This document shows positions 1 to 11,308 of a stretch of DNA of 64,000 bases, in pieces; position 1 is the stretch's first letter, and each line of letters opens with the position of its first letter. Both the position numbers and the translations under genes were made by a program. Under the pieces are notes generated by a model. That model was not told the DNA's origin and searched no databases. It saw only the letters and a list, made by a program, of their open reading frames with translations. The stretch spans positions 651,626-715,625 of the forward strand of contig NW_006920872.1 in the NCBI RefSeq assembly GCF_000417875.1, given 5' to 3'. This DNA comes from Pseudozyma flocculosa PF-1. Lineage: Eukaryota > Basidiomycota > Ustilaginomycetes > Ustilaginales > Ustilaginaceae.

Positions 1-382
1 TCTGAGGCCCGGCCCAAAACGCCCATGCGTCCCCCAACAGCCAGCCAGGCGCCTGCCTCGCAGGCGCGGCCGTTGTGTCCGAAAAGCCGCCGTTGCTGCC
101 GGGGCCAGCCCAGGCCAGGCCAGTCTTAGGCCACGCGCGCACACCGGAGAGATCCTTTCGTGTGTCCCCTGTGCCCCCTTTCGGATCCGCGCCTCCCTGG
201 CTCTCGATTCGGGCCTCGGTCAGCGGCGGCGGAGCGAGGGGATTTTGAGGTTGGTCAGGTCACACCTTCCACCTTCTCGCTCAACCCGTACCGCCGCCGC
301 ACCTTCCTACCAATCCCGACCTTGCGCCTCGCTAGAATCGTGCATCCCTCAGCTTCGGACTGGCCGCAACACGACAAGCACG
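1..382. other. Upstream region of RSM19, no gene seen
   Basis: GC-rich sequence with CT-rich tracts just before the ATG at 383, as seen in front of several genes in this window. No convincing coding exon was found; open frames here are short and resemble nothing known. It probably holds the promoter and 5' leader of the mitochondrial S19 gene, and may carry the end of a gene outside the window. Confidence 0.5.
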
Positions 383-1066
383 ATGCTGCCCTCAACCGTC
401 CTCAGGGCAAGATCTGCGTGGAAGGGTGAGTCGAAGAACGTCGTATCAGGGCACGGCGAGGCCAAGCACGCGGCTGACACTTCGTTCGCTCGGCATTCTC
501 CCCCGCAGGTCCGTTCTTTGTGGCCTTCCCGAACCTCTCCGAGGCTCTCAAGAACAACACGCCCATCCGAACAAACGCGAGGAGCTGCACCATCCTGCCA
601 AACTTTGTGGGGTGAGTGTCCGTCGTTGGGCTTTTGAGCATCAGGCTCGATCGTGTCCGCGCTGGCCGCATCGCAACTACCTCGCCGGCCTGTCAAGCTC
701 CATCGCGAGGCTGATGGGCCCCCCCGTCAGAACAGTTCTGCGATGCGTGTGAAAGGCAACTGATCTCGTGGCACCAGCACCCGATGACGGCTTGTAGCTC
801 GGTCCAGGATAACCGCGTCAGCGTCGTCACGCTTGCACCGCACTGCCTCCAGGAGAAAGGGTGAACCCCTCTCTGCCGATCGACAATGCTGATCATCGTC
901 GCCGACGTCTCTTCTCTCTCTCTTATCGCGCAGGCTCAAGTTCCTCGTGCACAATGGCAAGCACCACATCCCCATCTCGGTGACGGAAGAGATGGTCGGC
1001 CACAAGCTCGGCGAGTTCGCGCCAACGAGGAAGAGGTTCACCTACAGGCTGACCAAGAACAAGTAG
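383..1066 (+). CDS. RSM19: Mitochondrial small ribosomal subunit protein uS19m
   Basis: Component of the 37S mitochondrial ribosome, S19 family, at the head of the small subunit. Three exons: 383-425, 509-611 and 934-1066, with GTGAGT donors and CAG acceptors; the joined frame is 92 codons plus TAG. Family features are the N-terminal WKGPFF segment (about residues 13-18), the central TILPNFVG stretch, and the conserved C-terminal run HNGKHHIPI...[13 protein letters not shown] followed by a basic tail, as in bacterial S19. The length matches the roughly 90 residues of yeast RSM19. The start is the first ATG in frame and gives a basic N-terminus suited to mitochondrial import. The 322-base second intron is long for this genome. 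Converges with the Asterix-family gene downstream. Confidence 0.92.
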
Positions 1067-1436
1067 CCGGCCGCGCTTGCAACTACTGCCTCTGCTGCGT
1101 CTTTGGTCTTCCGCCGGGTCCTTGTCTTCAGCTTCCCTCACCTGTACTTTTAGTCTCTCAGCACAAGCATCTCCGGTGGCATCCTGTGCCCCTCGTCTCG
1201 CCTTCGGCAGCGCTGCCTTCTCTCTGCAAAGGCGGCCGCCATTCTCCGTCGTGCCGCATTGCCGTGTTCACGGGCATGGGTGGGAGCCGCGCGTGTTCGC
1301 ATGTCTGGCGTGCTGTTCGCAGACTCAAGCCTCAGACTCGCTCAATCCGGCACACTGTTGGCCCTGAGATATCTTGTCTTGCAATTCTTGCGATCCAGAA
1401 CCAACGACAGGCGCGGCGCCAGGCGGTCCTGCGCCC
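1067..1436. other. Convergent intergenic region, 3' ends of RSM19 and the Asterix-like gene
   Basis: 370 bases between two stop codons of converging genes; presumably both 3' untranslated regions. No gene-like feature seen. Confidence 0.5.
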
Positions 1437-2107
1437 TCACGCCGACCCGGCCGCAGCCTTGGCGACATTGAGGGGGTCGCTGACAGCCATCTACGCAGTG
1501 GCGTCGACAATAGAGAAGAGGAGGTCAGCGGTTGTCCGAGATGAGCACGAGATCAGTGCGATGCTCCTCACCTTGGGAACCATCAGAGCCAGCATAGCCA
1601 TCGCGGAGAAGCTGCCGCGATGAGATGAGCATACGAAAGAGAGCAAATGGGCAGAGGCGTCAGCCCGGCGGCCAACTCTGACGCTTTCTCGCAAAAAACG
1701 GCCGGTCCTGCGGCAGACACCCACAGCAGGCTCATCAACGGCCCTCCCGATGGCGACTCCTTGTTCTTCTCAGACTTGAATGGCTTGTCGTGGGCGAGGT
1801 GGGCGACGGCGAAGATCATGCCGAGGTAGGCAATCTGCGGAGCGCGGGTCAGCATGGCCGCTCCGGACATCATCCTGCGTCGAGAGAAAAGGGATGCGAA
1901 GCTATCGTCAGCATGCCATCGACTACAGAACGCCCGGGTGACCGCGCGGCAGGTCCACCACGACCGATGGAAGACTCACGAGGCGCCGCCGAGGAAGGAC
2001 CCATACATGTCGAGGTCGTTTTCCCTCCACGCCGCTGGAAGCTGCAGAGGCCTCGTCAGATCGGCCCGACGAGGATCAGAGGGGTCGACTTTGCGGTACG
2101 ACGACAT
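1437..2107 (-). CDS. Asterix family (UPF0139/WDR83OS-like) small ER membrane protein
   Basis: Four exons on the minus strand: 2107-1980, 1874-1725, 1611-1572 and 1490-1437. All have GT-AG borders and phases that join cleanly into 123 codons. The protein starts MSSYRKVDPSDPRR; the DPRR signature near the N-terminus and the later LDMYGSFLGGASMMSG...YLGMIFAVAHLAH block resemble the Asterix family. In animals Asterix pairs with CCDC47 in the PAT complex that assists multipass membrane protein folding at the ER. Hydrophobic segments lie at about residues 33-50, 53-70 and 91-105, with a polar KSEKNKESPSGG loop before the last. The final exon is the least certain: reading through the donor at 1571 would change the C-terminus. 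Family assignment comes from recalled motif similarity. Confidence 0.62.
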
Positions 2108-3783
2108 GTTGGATAGGTGGCCGCGGTGGTGAGTGGGGTATGTTTGTAGCCAGGTTGGGGGTCCGCAGCTTAGCGTGCTGGAAGCCCGAGGCCGGCTCAA
2201 AGCCTGGCGAATGCGGGGTCGCGCCTCGCTCGCATCTCGGCGGCCCGTCCGGAGCGTCTGCCTGGTTGGCGGATCGGAACCGGACAAGTCGGTGTTTTCT
2301 CCCGATCTCAAGACTGCCCGATGCCAGCCAGCCAGGCCGGGTCGGGCGTCTTCCCAATCTCGAAGCCAGGTCAAGGCGACCAGGGTCTCGACGTCAACCA
2401 TTCGAAGCTCCTGTCGCTGGCCTCCTGGAGCCCTGCAAGCTGCCTGTCGCCACCCTCAGAACTCAAGGCAGCCCGAGGGATGGTGTTGTATGGGGCATGG
2501 ACCGAGCCTGGGCCGTCGAACGGCTGTCGGGGGAGCAAGCTTAAGGCCCAGGCAGTCCGCTGCTGGGCCACCGGCAAAAATCTCCGAGACGGGGGCGTGC
2601 GTGGCCAGGCAGGTCAAGCCAGCAGCCTGCTGGCCTGCCGCGCGGGCGAATTCTCGGGCCAGCAGGCAGGGTCCAGGCAAGATGTGGCTGCTGCTGCTGG
2701 CTGGCCTGCAACCGACTCGCCTCGGGAGAAGCAAGCAAGCAGGCGGCAAGCAAGCAAGCAAGCAAGCAAGCCAAGAAGCGGGCGAGGGTCGAGTTCGCTC
2801 GTCGTCGGATCACCCGCTCGCTCGCGCTGCTGTGGCGGACCGAACCTAGGCACGATACCGACGTCTGTAGCATCGCCTCAGGGACGAGGTGTGGGTCCAG
2901 CAGGTCTCGCGGGCCCGAGTCCGGGCAGCCTGTGTGGTGGGTGGGTGACTCTTCTGGTTGTCGGGATCCGACCGGCCCTGCTCTCCTTCGGAACGTGCCA
3001 GCCCTTCGCCCCGAGCCCGTGGCGTGGCCGCAGGTCTTCCACCGCCGTGGTCCAGGCCGCTCCCTCGTCCATCATAATGCCACCCTTCTTGGGTCGCACG
3101 TACGCCTACGCCGCAGCCATCGCCTTCTTTGATTCCACGTACTACTGATCGACGACGGCTCTGTCGTGACTTACAGGGACGCTGAGTAGCAGCCACGCAC
3201 GCCGCCCTCTCGGGACACGGCGCGGGACGCGTTCATGCGAAGAACGAGGCAGCAGCAGGGTTGACGACGACGTGCGTGAGTGTGCGCCCGGCCTGGCCAG
3301 CCGCCGCCGCTCTAGCCGTGCGTCTACCCGGCCTCCTGTTCTGTCTGCGTGGCCAGGGGAGGCCGCCAGCGCTGTGACTCAATTTTGTTTGATTTTTTTC
3401 TTGCGTTGGGCGGGTTTCACGCAGGCGAGCTTGAGCAACAGCAGGTAGGTGTGGTGCGGGCGCTGCCTGCCTGCCTGGTTCTTCTTGGGCCAGTCTGCCT
3501 TCAAGGCGACAGGAGCATCGTCAACCTCCTTCACCATCTCCATCACTACTCTCATCACTCTCGCCGCCTCCGCTCTTCGACCACCACCGACACCGCTGCG
3601 CTAGACGAGGCACTCTAGCTGTCCATCTTGCGCCCCTCCATCATCAGCTGCTCAGACCCGGATCGTGACCTCGGCGACCACCCTGCACCGCCCTCTCGTG
3701 CAACTAAACAGCAACACCCGCGCAGTCGTAGTAGCCCATCACTAGGCGGACATCGTCAGCACCCCTTCGAACGTCCTTCGACC
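2108..3783. promoter_or_regulatory. Divergent promoter region with CAAG microsatellite
   Basis: 1.7 kb between the divergently transcribed Asterix-like and DAHP synthase genes. Long open frames on both strands are a by-product of GC-rich, low-complexity sequence (many CTGGCC/GGCCAG words) and match no family. A CAAG/GCAA tetranucleotide run occupies about 2730-2771. The last 250 bases before 3784 are CT-rich, as expected for a 5' leader. Confidence 0.45.
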
Positions 3784-5416
<1,633 letters not shown>

Positions 5417-5564
5417 TAGCCTTCGTGGCATGCTACTTGATTCAACCTGCGACATTCGTTGCCGTTCCAGACATCTTTTGACGAAGGTGCTTTCTGCTGA
5501 GAATAAAGACGCCGAGTTGAAGAGGGGCGGCTTCGGATTTCGAGCGCTCTGAGGCGTTCTACGA

Positions 5565-6157
5565 TCACGTCCGTGGCGGTGGCGTACTATCCCTGCCCTT
5601 GGCCGCCTCTGCCCACACCGGGCCGTTGTCCTCGCCTTCCTTGGCTCGCTGCACCCACAGCACCCACAGAAACGAAGGCCGTTTGTAGCATCGAACAGGG
5701 CCATGTCAGCGCAGAAGTGCACGGGGTGAGTGCGGAAAAGTACTTGCTCACCATCAGTTGCTCGCGGTAAGCGGCTTTGCGTTCGGCCGCCGAGCGCTGG
5801 TTGTCCACTTGCCGCTTCAGATCAGGAGAAAGACTCTACCTCGCGTTGAAGACGATTGAAGCGCGTTGGGATCAGCGAGGGTCTCCCTCCACGCCTGGAC
5901 AGTACCGAGTCTGGTCAGGCGTACTCACGTCGTAGAACTGCTTGTCGGTCGGTGTGGTACCTGAAGCAGCGGTACAACACCAGAGCAGACCGTTGGCCGG
6001 GGCGGGGATCGGTGTGAGTGCTAGGCGGGAACCACCCTCCGGCGGTGAGTGTCTAGGTGGGTCCGAGGCAGCGCAACGTACCCTTCATGATGCCGTAGCC
6101 GAGCGCGATCACTGCCACTCCTGCGCCAACCATACGAGGCCAGGGAGATCCGCTCAT
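5565..6157 (-). CDS. CBP4: Cytochrome bc1 complex (complex III) assembly factor CBP4
   Basis: Small single-pass inner mitochondrial membrane chaperone that acts with CBP3/CBP6 on newly made cytochrome b. Four exons on the minus strand: 6157-6082, 5960-5929, 5835-5752 and 5648-5565, all GT-AG, giving 91 residues. Evidence: an N-terminal segment MSGSPWPRMVG followed by a hydrophobic helix (about residues 9-24), the family signature TTPTDKQFYDSLSPDLKR across two splice junctions, then a charged helix rich in Arg, Glu and Ala (QRSAAERKAAYREQ). Exon-by-exon agreement with the family is what reveals this gene, since no single exon exceeds 30 codons. Size fits fungal CBP4 proteins. Its stop lies 173 bases from that of the converging DAHP synthase gene. 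Confidence 0.82.
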
Positions 6158-6477
6158 TGTCGTCTGTCTGTCGGCGGGGCCAAGGTCGCAGGAAAGGACG
6201 TGGGTAGCGAGCGCTGTGGAGGAAAAGCTCTCGTGTGATGTAGGAGCAGGTCGACCGCTGAGGATGGCGCTCTTAGCAGGATCGGCTGCCGGCGAGGTCG
6301 AGGAGAGGGTGGTGTTGGTTGTCCAGAGGCAAGGAAGTGAGCAACGAGCCACAGGTGACAGACATCGAGCATGCATGTGGAGTAGGGGGGGCTCGTTTCG
6401 ATTGGTCAGCCACGCCGGGGTTCCCCTCTCCGCTCGGAACCGAACTGAGAGGCGGACAAGTCTCTCGACGCGAACCT
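6158..6477. promoter_or_regulatory. Intergenic region between PAN6 stop and CBP4 start
   Basis: 320 bases between two minus-strand genes, serving as CBP4 promoter and PAN6 3' end. No coding or RNA feature recognised. Confidence 0.4.
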
Positions 6478-7894
6478 CTACAGCCGGAAGCCCAGCAAGA
6501 CGTTATCTATCAACCGGGTCACCTTGCCGCCCTTTCCTTCGCTGACCAGGGCAGCGCCGCTCAGGATCGCCCCCTCTTCCACCTTGATGCCCTCTGCGCC
6601 GCGCTTCGCCACGACCTCTTCGAGGTTCTCCAGCGTGTTTGGGTTGTTGAGCGAGATGTAGTCCAGCTCCAGCGTGACCGAGCCCTGTTGCCGGCACCTC
6701 TTGACCTCCTCCTCGACGACGGCCCTGGCATTGCGCAAGGTGGTGCGCACCCGCACGTCGGCGGGCTCTCCAGCCGAGGCGTCCCAGGTTCTTTGTCCTT
6801 CGCACAGAGCGCGGTACAGCACCGGGGCCACCTTGCGCCCGCCGGCCGTCAGGTAGGCGTTCCGGCTGCTGAGCGCGAGGCCGGTCTCATTGTCGCGCCC
6901 CGTTGGCATGACCCGCAGATGTTCTGGCGAGGGCGGGTGGGCAAACAGCAGATCCTTGACGAGTCTGCGCAGGATGATGGCCTGCTGGATGTCCTTCTGT
7001 CCGAAGTAGGTGCGGTCGGGCTGTCGGGGAGAGTGGGCGGGCATCGCACTTGCATCGTCAGCGCTGGCCTCGCTACTGCACCGCCGCCCGACGGCGACGA
7101 GGCTCACCTGGACGATGTGAAAGAGCTTGGTGACGACCGTCGCCACACCGCGGAAGAACGTGGGCCTGCTACCACCTTCCATCTGGTGCCCGAGGCCCTT
7201 GACCTCGACAAAGGCGCCGACCTGGTCCTCGACGATCTGCGTAAAGCCGCTCGGGTACATCTCGGGCACCGTCGGTACAAAGGCGGCCGAGACCTTGCGT
7301 TGGCCCTGGTCGCTGCGCAGCGGGCTGAGCTTGGCAATGTCCGCTTCGAGCGTGCGCGGGTACGAGGCGAGGTCCTCGGTGGGTGCAAACTGGGCCGGGT
7401 TGACAAAGATCGAGACCACAGTGTGGTCGTTTTCCTCGAGGCTGGCTTGCACTGTGGCAGGTTGGCGTGAGGAGCATGAGCTGGTCAGCCAGCGATGCCA
7501 CAGCGAAGAAGCGGCCGCCCATCGAAACTGGCTCAGGCTCACCAAGGCTGAGATGGCCCTCGTGAAGGGCGCCCATGGTGGCGACGAAGCCGACGGTCTC
7601 GCCGCGGGCTGCAGCTCCGGCTCGCCACTGCCGATACCGCTGTACGGTGGTGAAGATGGGGATCGGAGAATGCGGCATCGGCCCTTCCTGCGCTGCCGCT
7701 TGAACCGCTTCCGCTCGCGGCGCAGCGACCAAGGACGACGCAGACAGCGTCCGAGGCATTCCCGGCGTCGTTGCAGGTGCTGCCAGGTTGGCCGGGCTCC
7801 TCGTCATGGCCGCGAGCGTGCGCCTGGCGCCGTAGGCGAAGCAATGGTTGGCCCCAAGTGTGCCTGGCAGAGTCAGTAAGTGGATGGGCCTCAT
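6478..7894 (-). CDS. PAN6: Pantothenate synthetase (pantoate-beta-alanine ligase)
   Basis: Joins pantoate and beta-alanine with ATP to make pantothenate, the CoA precursor. Three exons (7894-7543, 7451-7108, 7020-6478) give 412 residues. Motifs: GFVATMGALHEGHLSL (the HIGH-like nucleotide site), VSIFVNPAQFAPTEDLASYPR, the exon 2/3 junction reading FHIVQPDRTYFGQKDIQQ, and GRDNETGLALSSRNAYL. The catalytic core begins near residue 80, so about 75 N-terminal residues are extra relative to yeast PAN6 (about 310). They are rich in Ala, Pro, Arg and Ser and could be a targeting peptide or an overlong start. A panC-type gene is also reported beside the a mating-type locus of smut fungi, which supports the identity of the neighbouring region. 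Reads toward CBP4, away from the pheromone gene at 8747. Confidence 0.93.
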
Positions 7895-8746
7895 GACCGG
7901 TCGGTCGTCGGTGGCGAAGGCGGACTAAGAGAGAAGGGGGTTTCGTCCTGGCGTTGTCTAAAGCTCAAAAGCGCAAACCGCAAGGCGGGCGGCAGGCGGC
8001 AGCTTCTTTCGAGGCAGATGCCAGCAAATCTAGGAATCACCATTGCCGGGTCCCGGGCTTCAAGGATCTAGCATCTGTCGCAGGCATCTTCTCGCACATG
8101 TCGCAGTTGCGGGGGGCAGGTTCGACATGAAATGTATTGGGGTCCTGTCAATTGACACCATCATCAACGATCCATCAGGCAGAGCCAGAACCAGCCTGCG
8201 CCGTCGACACGACCTTGCTTGGTGGGCCGGCCATCTATCGCCTCGCCTGGTGGGATCACGAGTCTCTCTGAAAGTGTATTCCGCTTCGATGCCGCACCTC
8301 GACTCGCCGGCAGTAAGCACCTCCGCAGTCGACCCAGCATACCATCTTTCGTGCCGATCTTAAAAGGGCTTGTAAAAGTATCAAGCGTGTTCCGACCCCA
8401 TCAAATACACGGCTCTGCCCTAGTAGGCCACACTCAGTTTCAGACGATCAAGGGTGGAAGATGAGCCGGCTCCGGAATTAAGATTTAGAGAGGGACAGGA
8501 ACGCAGACAGAAAGGAGGGTTGGTGGCTGTAGGATCTGGCAGACTCCTCGTCAGGAGCTTGTCAGGGGGAAGATATACAGCCTTCGAAAGAGGGGTCCGC
8601 ACGGATAGACATGGGATCCGAGTACGTTCGCGAGCCTAAATGGTAACAGGGCGGCTCCGTCGCAAAAGTCACAGGTCAGTCTCGAATCGAGTGACAGCCA
8701 CAAAGTGGTGGTAGCACTCTTACTCGTCTACTCACGTTGAATGCTA
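7895..8746. other. Region between pantothenate synthetase and pheromone gene 1
   Basis: 850 bases holding the promoter of the pantothenate synthetase gene and the 3' end of the first pheromone gene. A possible 3'-UTR intron of the pheromone transcript spans 8735-8636 on the minus strand (GTGAGT donor, TTTAG acceptor, a CTGAC branch-like word upstream of the acceptor). No further coding exon recognised. Base composition is lower in GC than the flanking genes. Confidence 0.45.
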
Positions 8747-8869
8747 TCAAGCAACGACGCAAGCACCACCCCAGGGGCGTCCAGTCTTGCTAGGATCCTC
8801 GTTGTTGACCGGGGCCTGCTCAGTGGAGACAGCCTGGACCGAGGTGAAAGGTGCGAAGAGGGCGTCCAT
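8747..8869 (-). CDS. Lipopeptide mating pheromone precursor 1 (mfa-type, CAAX end CVVA)
   Basis: A 40-residue single-exon precursor: starts MDALF, contains APVNNE and ends GRPWGGACVVA. The terminal C-V-V-A is a CAAX box for farnesylation of Cys37, removal of VVA and carboxyl methylation, as in fungal a-factor-like pheromones; smut pheromone precursors often begin with M-x-x-I/L-F and end in CVVA/CLIA/CTIA. The shared APVN-x-E block in both precursors suggests N-terminal processing just after Glu24, leaving a predicted mature peptide of 13 residues starting at Asp25 and ending in Cys37 (inference). A TATA-like word (minus strand GATATAAGG, about 8991-8999) lies about 125 bases upstream, with four ACAAAGGG elements farther upstream. 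Lies between pantothenate synthetase and the receptor, on the receptor's strand. Confidence 0.88.
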   Translation of the reverse strand: MDALFAPFTSVQAVSTEQAPVNNEDPSKTGRPWGGACVVA

Positions 8870-9913
8870 GGTGAGAAAGGTGCGAAGGTGATGAAGCTCT
8901 GAGAGAGAGGGTAAGAGAGAGGTAGGTGCTGTAGAAGAGATTGTTGGTTGTTCGATGTCGAGGAAGCAATCTGCCTGTTTGAGTGCTCGCCTTATATCGT
9001 TTGCGAGCACCGTGCAGACCTGAAATGTCCTACGAGGTCGCTCGTTGAGACTGCGAAGCATCGCTTCGTGGGTGGGCCCCCGCCCATCCACAGGGGATTG
9101 CACGTTGAGCAACATTTTGCCCACGCTCCAGCTGTATGAAAGGGCCACAGATGCCACGGTGTTGAAGAAAGGGCCGGTGGCGGTAGCTGCCCTTTGTCAC
9201 GCCCGCGGCCCCGCCGTCACGCGACAAATGCCCTTTGTTCCGCTACAAGCCCCCGCCCTCGCCGGTCGCGACGACTGCCCTTTGCTTGCTTCGCTACAAA
9301 GCCGCTCTCTCCCCCTCTTCCCTTTTCCTCCCCTTTCTCCCCAGAGGCGAATGTCACGGTATTTCTTCACGCATCAGAGACCGCGCGACCGCACATTAAA
9401 CAAAGGGACAGAACTGTAAAGATCCCACGAAAGTGAAAGGGGAGACCGAGACCGCTTGCTGGCACATCCGAGTACATTGCCATGAAATGGAGCAACACTG
9501 CTCGCTAGCCCATGCACAAAGGGAAGCAGCAGATGCAGAGCGAGTGGCTTTGACCGGCTTCCTCGTAGAGTCTCTCACATACCTCAAAGGCACGGATGAC
9601 GACCGCGGCACATCTGACTTTCCCTGGTGTTCCGCATAGAAGGCTAATACCAACTCCCGCTCAGGAAGACGTGCACGCAGCAGCGGGGAGACAGTCACAG
9701 AGAGCCACAGGCAACCGATCAGATATCCATGAATCAACGCCGAGGCGTCACATCGCTTCTACAAGGCCTTGGAACTTCTCGTGTGGCGACGAAAGCATCT
9801 TGGGAGAGCAGCTCCAACGTTTCATATTATTGTCGGACAAAGGTTTCGTGTTACGATTTCGATGGGGGGATGACGCCGTGCAGTCTTTGATCGATCGTGA
9901 CGCAAAGGCAAAG
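8870..9913. promoter_or_regulatory. Promoter region of pheromone gene 1 and 3' end of receptor gene
   Basis: Lower-GC stretch between the pheromone start codon and the receptor stop codon. It contains ACAAAGGG-core elements at 9190-9197 (reverse), 9231-9238 (reverse), 9400-9408 and 9516-9524; the last two are full ACAAAGGGA. A partial match lies near 9832. No additional gene is evident. Confidence 0.6.
9190..9524. promoter_or_regulatory. Cluster of four pheromone-response-element-like motifs (ACAAAGGG)
   Basis: Reverse-orientation cores at 9190-9197 and 9231-9238, and exact ACAAAGGGA at 9400-9408 and 9516-9524. ACAAAGGGA is the known binding sequence of the HMG-box regulator Prf1 in Ustilago maydis, which activates pheromone and receptor genes. 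The cluster lies 320-655 bases upstream of pheromone gene 1. Function here is inferred from motif and position. Confidence 0.7.
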
Positions 9914-11308
9914 CTAGCTGCTAGGGTATACAGAACGTGTGACAGAGATCTTCACTCCGTGCCCTTCGTCAAGAGTGCGATCCATGTTCTGCACCGAGGC
10001 GATGTCGGAAGTGCCAAATCGCTCGGATTCAGGGGAGCTTTTCGAGGCCCAGCCCTTCTCGGTCGCTTCCGATTGATCGAAGGATTCACAGTCGGCGGCC
10101 CTCGAACGTTCATTGAAGGTTGCGAGCCTAGGATCGGGAAAAAGAAGCGATACGAATCAGATCGAGGACTTGGCGTGACCAGCGTCCCAGAAAGCCACTC
10201 ACTTCGACACAGTGAAAGTATCCTTCGGGTTCGTCTTTGCGGACATCAATCCGATGCGTTGAAAGAATCTCTTGTAGGTCTTGATGGCCTCCTCACCCAG
10301 CCCGAACATGAGAAAGAAGAAGATGCCGCTGATGGGCGATGTCCACCGAGTAAGATCCAGAACCACAGTAGAGCCCATCCTGAGCTCGATTGCCTCTGCG
10401 GGATAGAGCGACACTCGGTCGAAGCCGTAATGGACGTCGCCCCATGACTTGTAGGGTGCGAGGCCTCCGGGTATCTGGGTCTGACGTACGAAGACGACCA
10501 TGACAAGAGGGAAGAAAAACAGGATGTCGACGATGGAGAACATCATCATCCGAAGGTAGCGCGATTTGTTGAGATGCGACGCGGTGGACTGCAACACCGC
10601 TGCGAATTGTCTGCGACGGACGATGAACCATCGAAAGGCAAGGACTGATTGCGACAGAGAAAGAATCAGTCGCTGCGCTCCATCGTCGAATCGGCCTTGT
10701 CGCACTCACTGCTGTAGACGAGTGAAGCGATGCAGACGAAGACCCAAGGCAGGAGCACGAGAACCAAATAAACCGCTGTTGGCACGTAGCTTGGCCAGCA
10801 GCCACGGCCCTCGAGAACGTCAAATCGATGACCTTGATTGACGATCATGAGCGATAGGTGCACGATCGGGAGGCCGACGGTGATGAAGAGATCGACGAGA
10901 AGACGCCTTCTTCTGCCTTGCTCCGTCAGTCTGACTTCTCTGGTCGACGCGATCGATTCGAGACGTCGAGCGATGCACAGGTTGCAGCATAGGAGGGCAA
11001 AGTTCGTGAGATGGCGTATTCTGATACCTGCGGGGAGCCGTATCATCCGCAAAGAACTTCGGTCAGTCTCGTTGCGAAACCCTGCCAGTCTTCGATCTCG
11101 ACTCACTAATCTCGCACCATGCCGGCGCAAGGTTTTCGAAGGAATGCGCCCATACAGAAGTGTTGACGAGGATGTCGATGTTGCTCAGAATCAAGTAAGC
11201 CATCATGCTGAGGGTGCCGACATTTTTGGCCCGCCAGTGCCAAGGGAATGGGAGCGGAACGAGGAAGCAGCTCAGGGCCGAAAAGGTGATCAGCGCATAA
11301 TTGGTCAT
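9914..11308 (-). CDS. STE3-type pheromone receptor (seven-helix GPCR, Pra-like)
   Basis: Class D GPCR that binds the partner's lipopeptide pheromone and signals through a G protein to the mating MAP kinase cascade. Four exons: 11308-11107, 11027-10710, 10644-10203 and 10127-9914; 391 residues. It follows smut Pra proteins closely: WHWRAKNVG after helix 1, NIDILVN, LAPAWCEISIRIRHL across intron 1, IARRLESIASTR, LMIVNQGHRF, GCWPSYVPT, VYSILAFRWFIVRRRQF across intron 2, MFGLGEEA after the last helix. Stopping at the first in-frame TGA (10199) would end in SK, but that TGA lies inside a GTGAGT donor. Splicing to the CCTAG acceptor before 10127 adds a 71-codon acidic, Ser-rich cytoplasmic tail in frame. 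A TATATAT box sits about 80 bases upstream of the ATG. The start chosen (MTNYAL) matches the short extracellular N-terminus of the family. Confidence 0.92.

Noticed and set aside
2133..3148. Overlapping long open frames in the 2.1-3.1 kb region
   Set aside because: Low-complexity CTGGCC-rich and CAAG-repeat sequence, open on both strands, with no family similarity.
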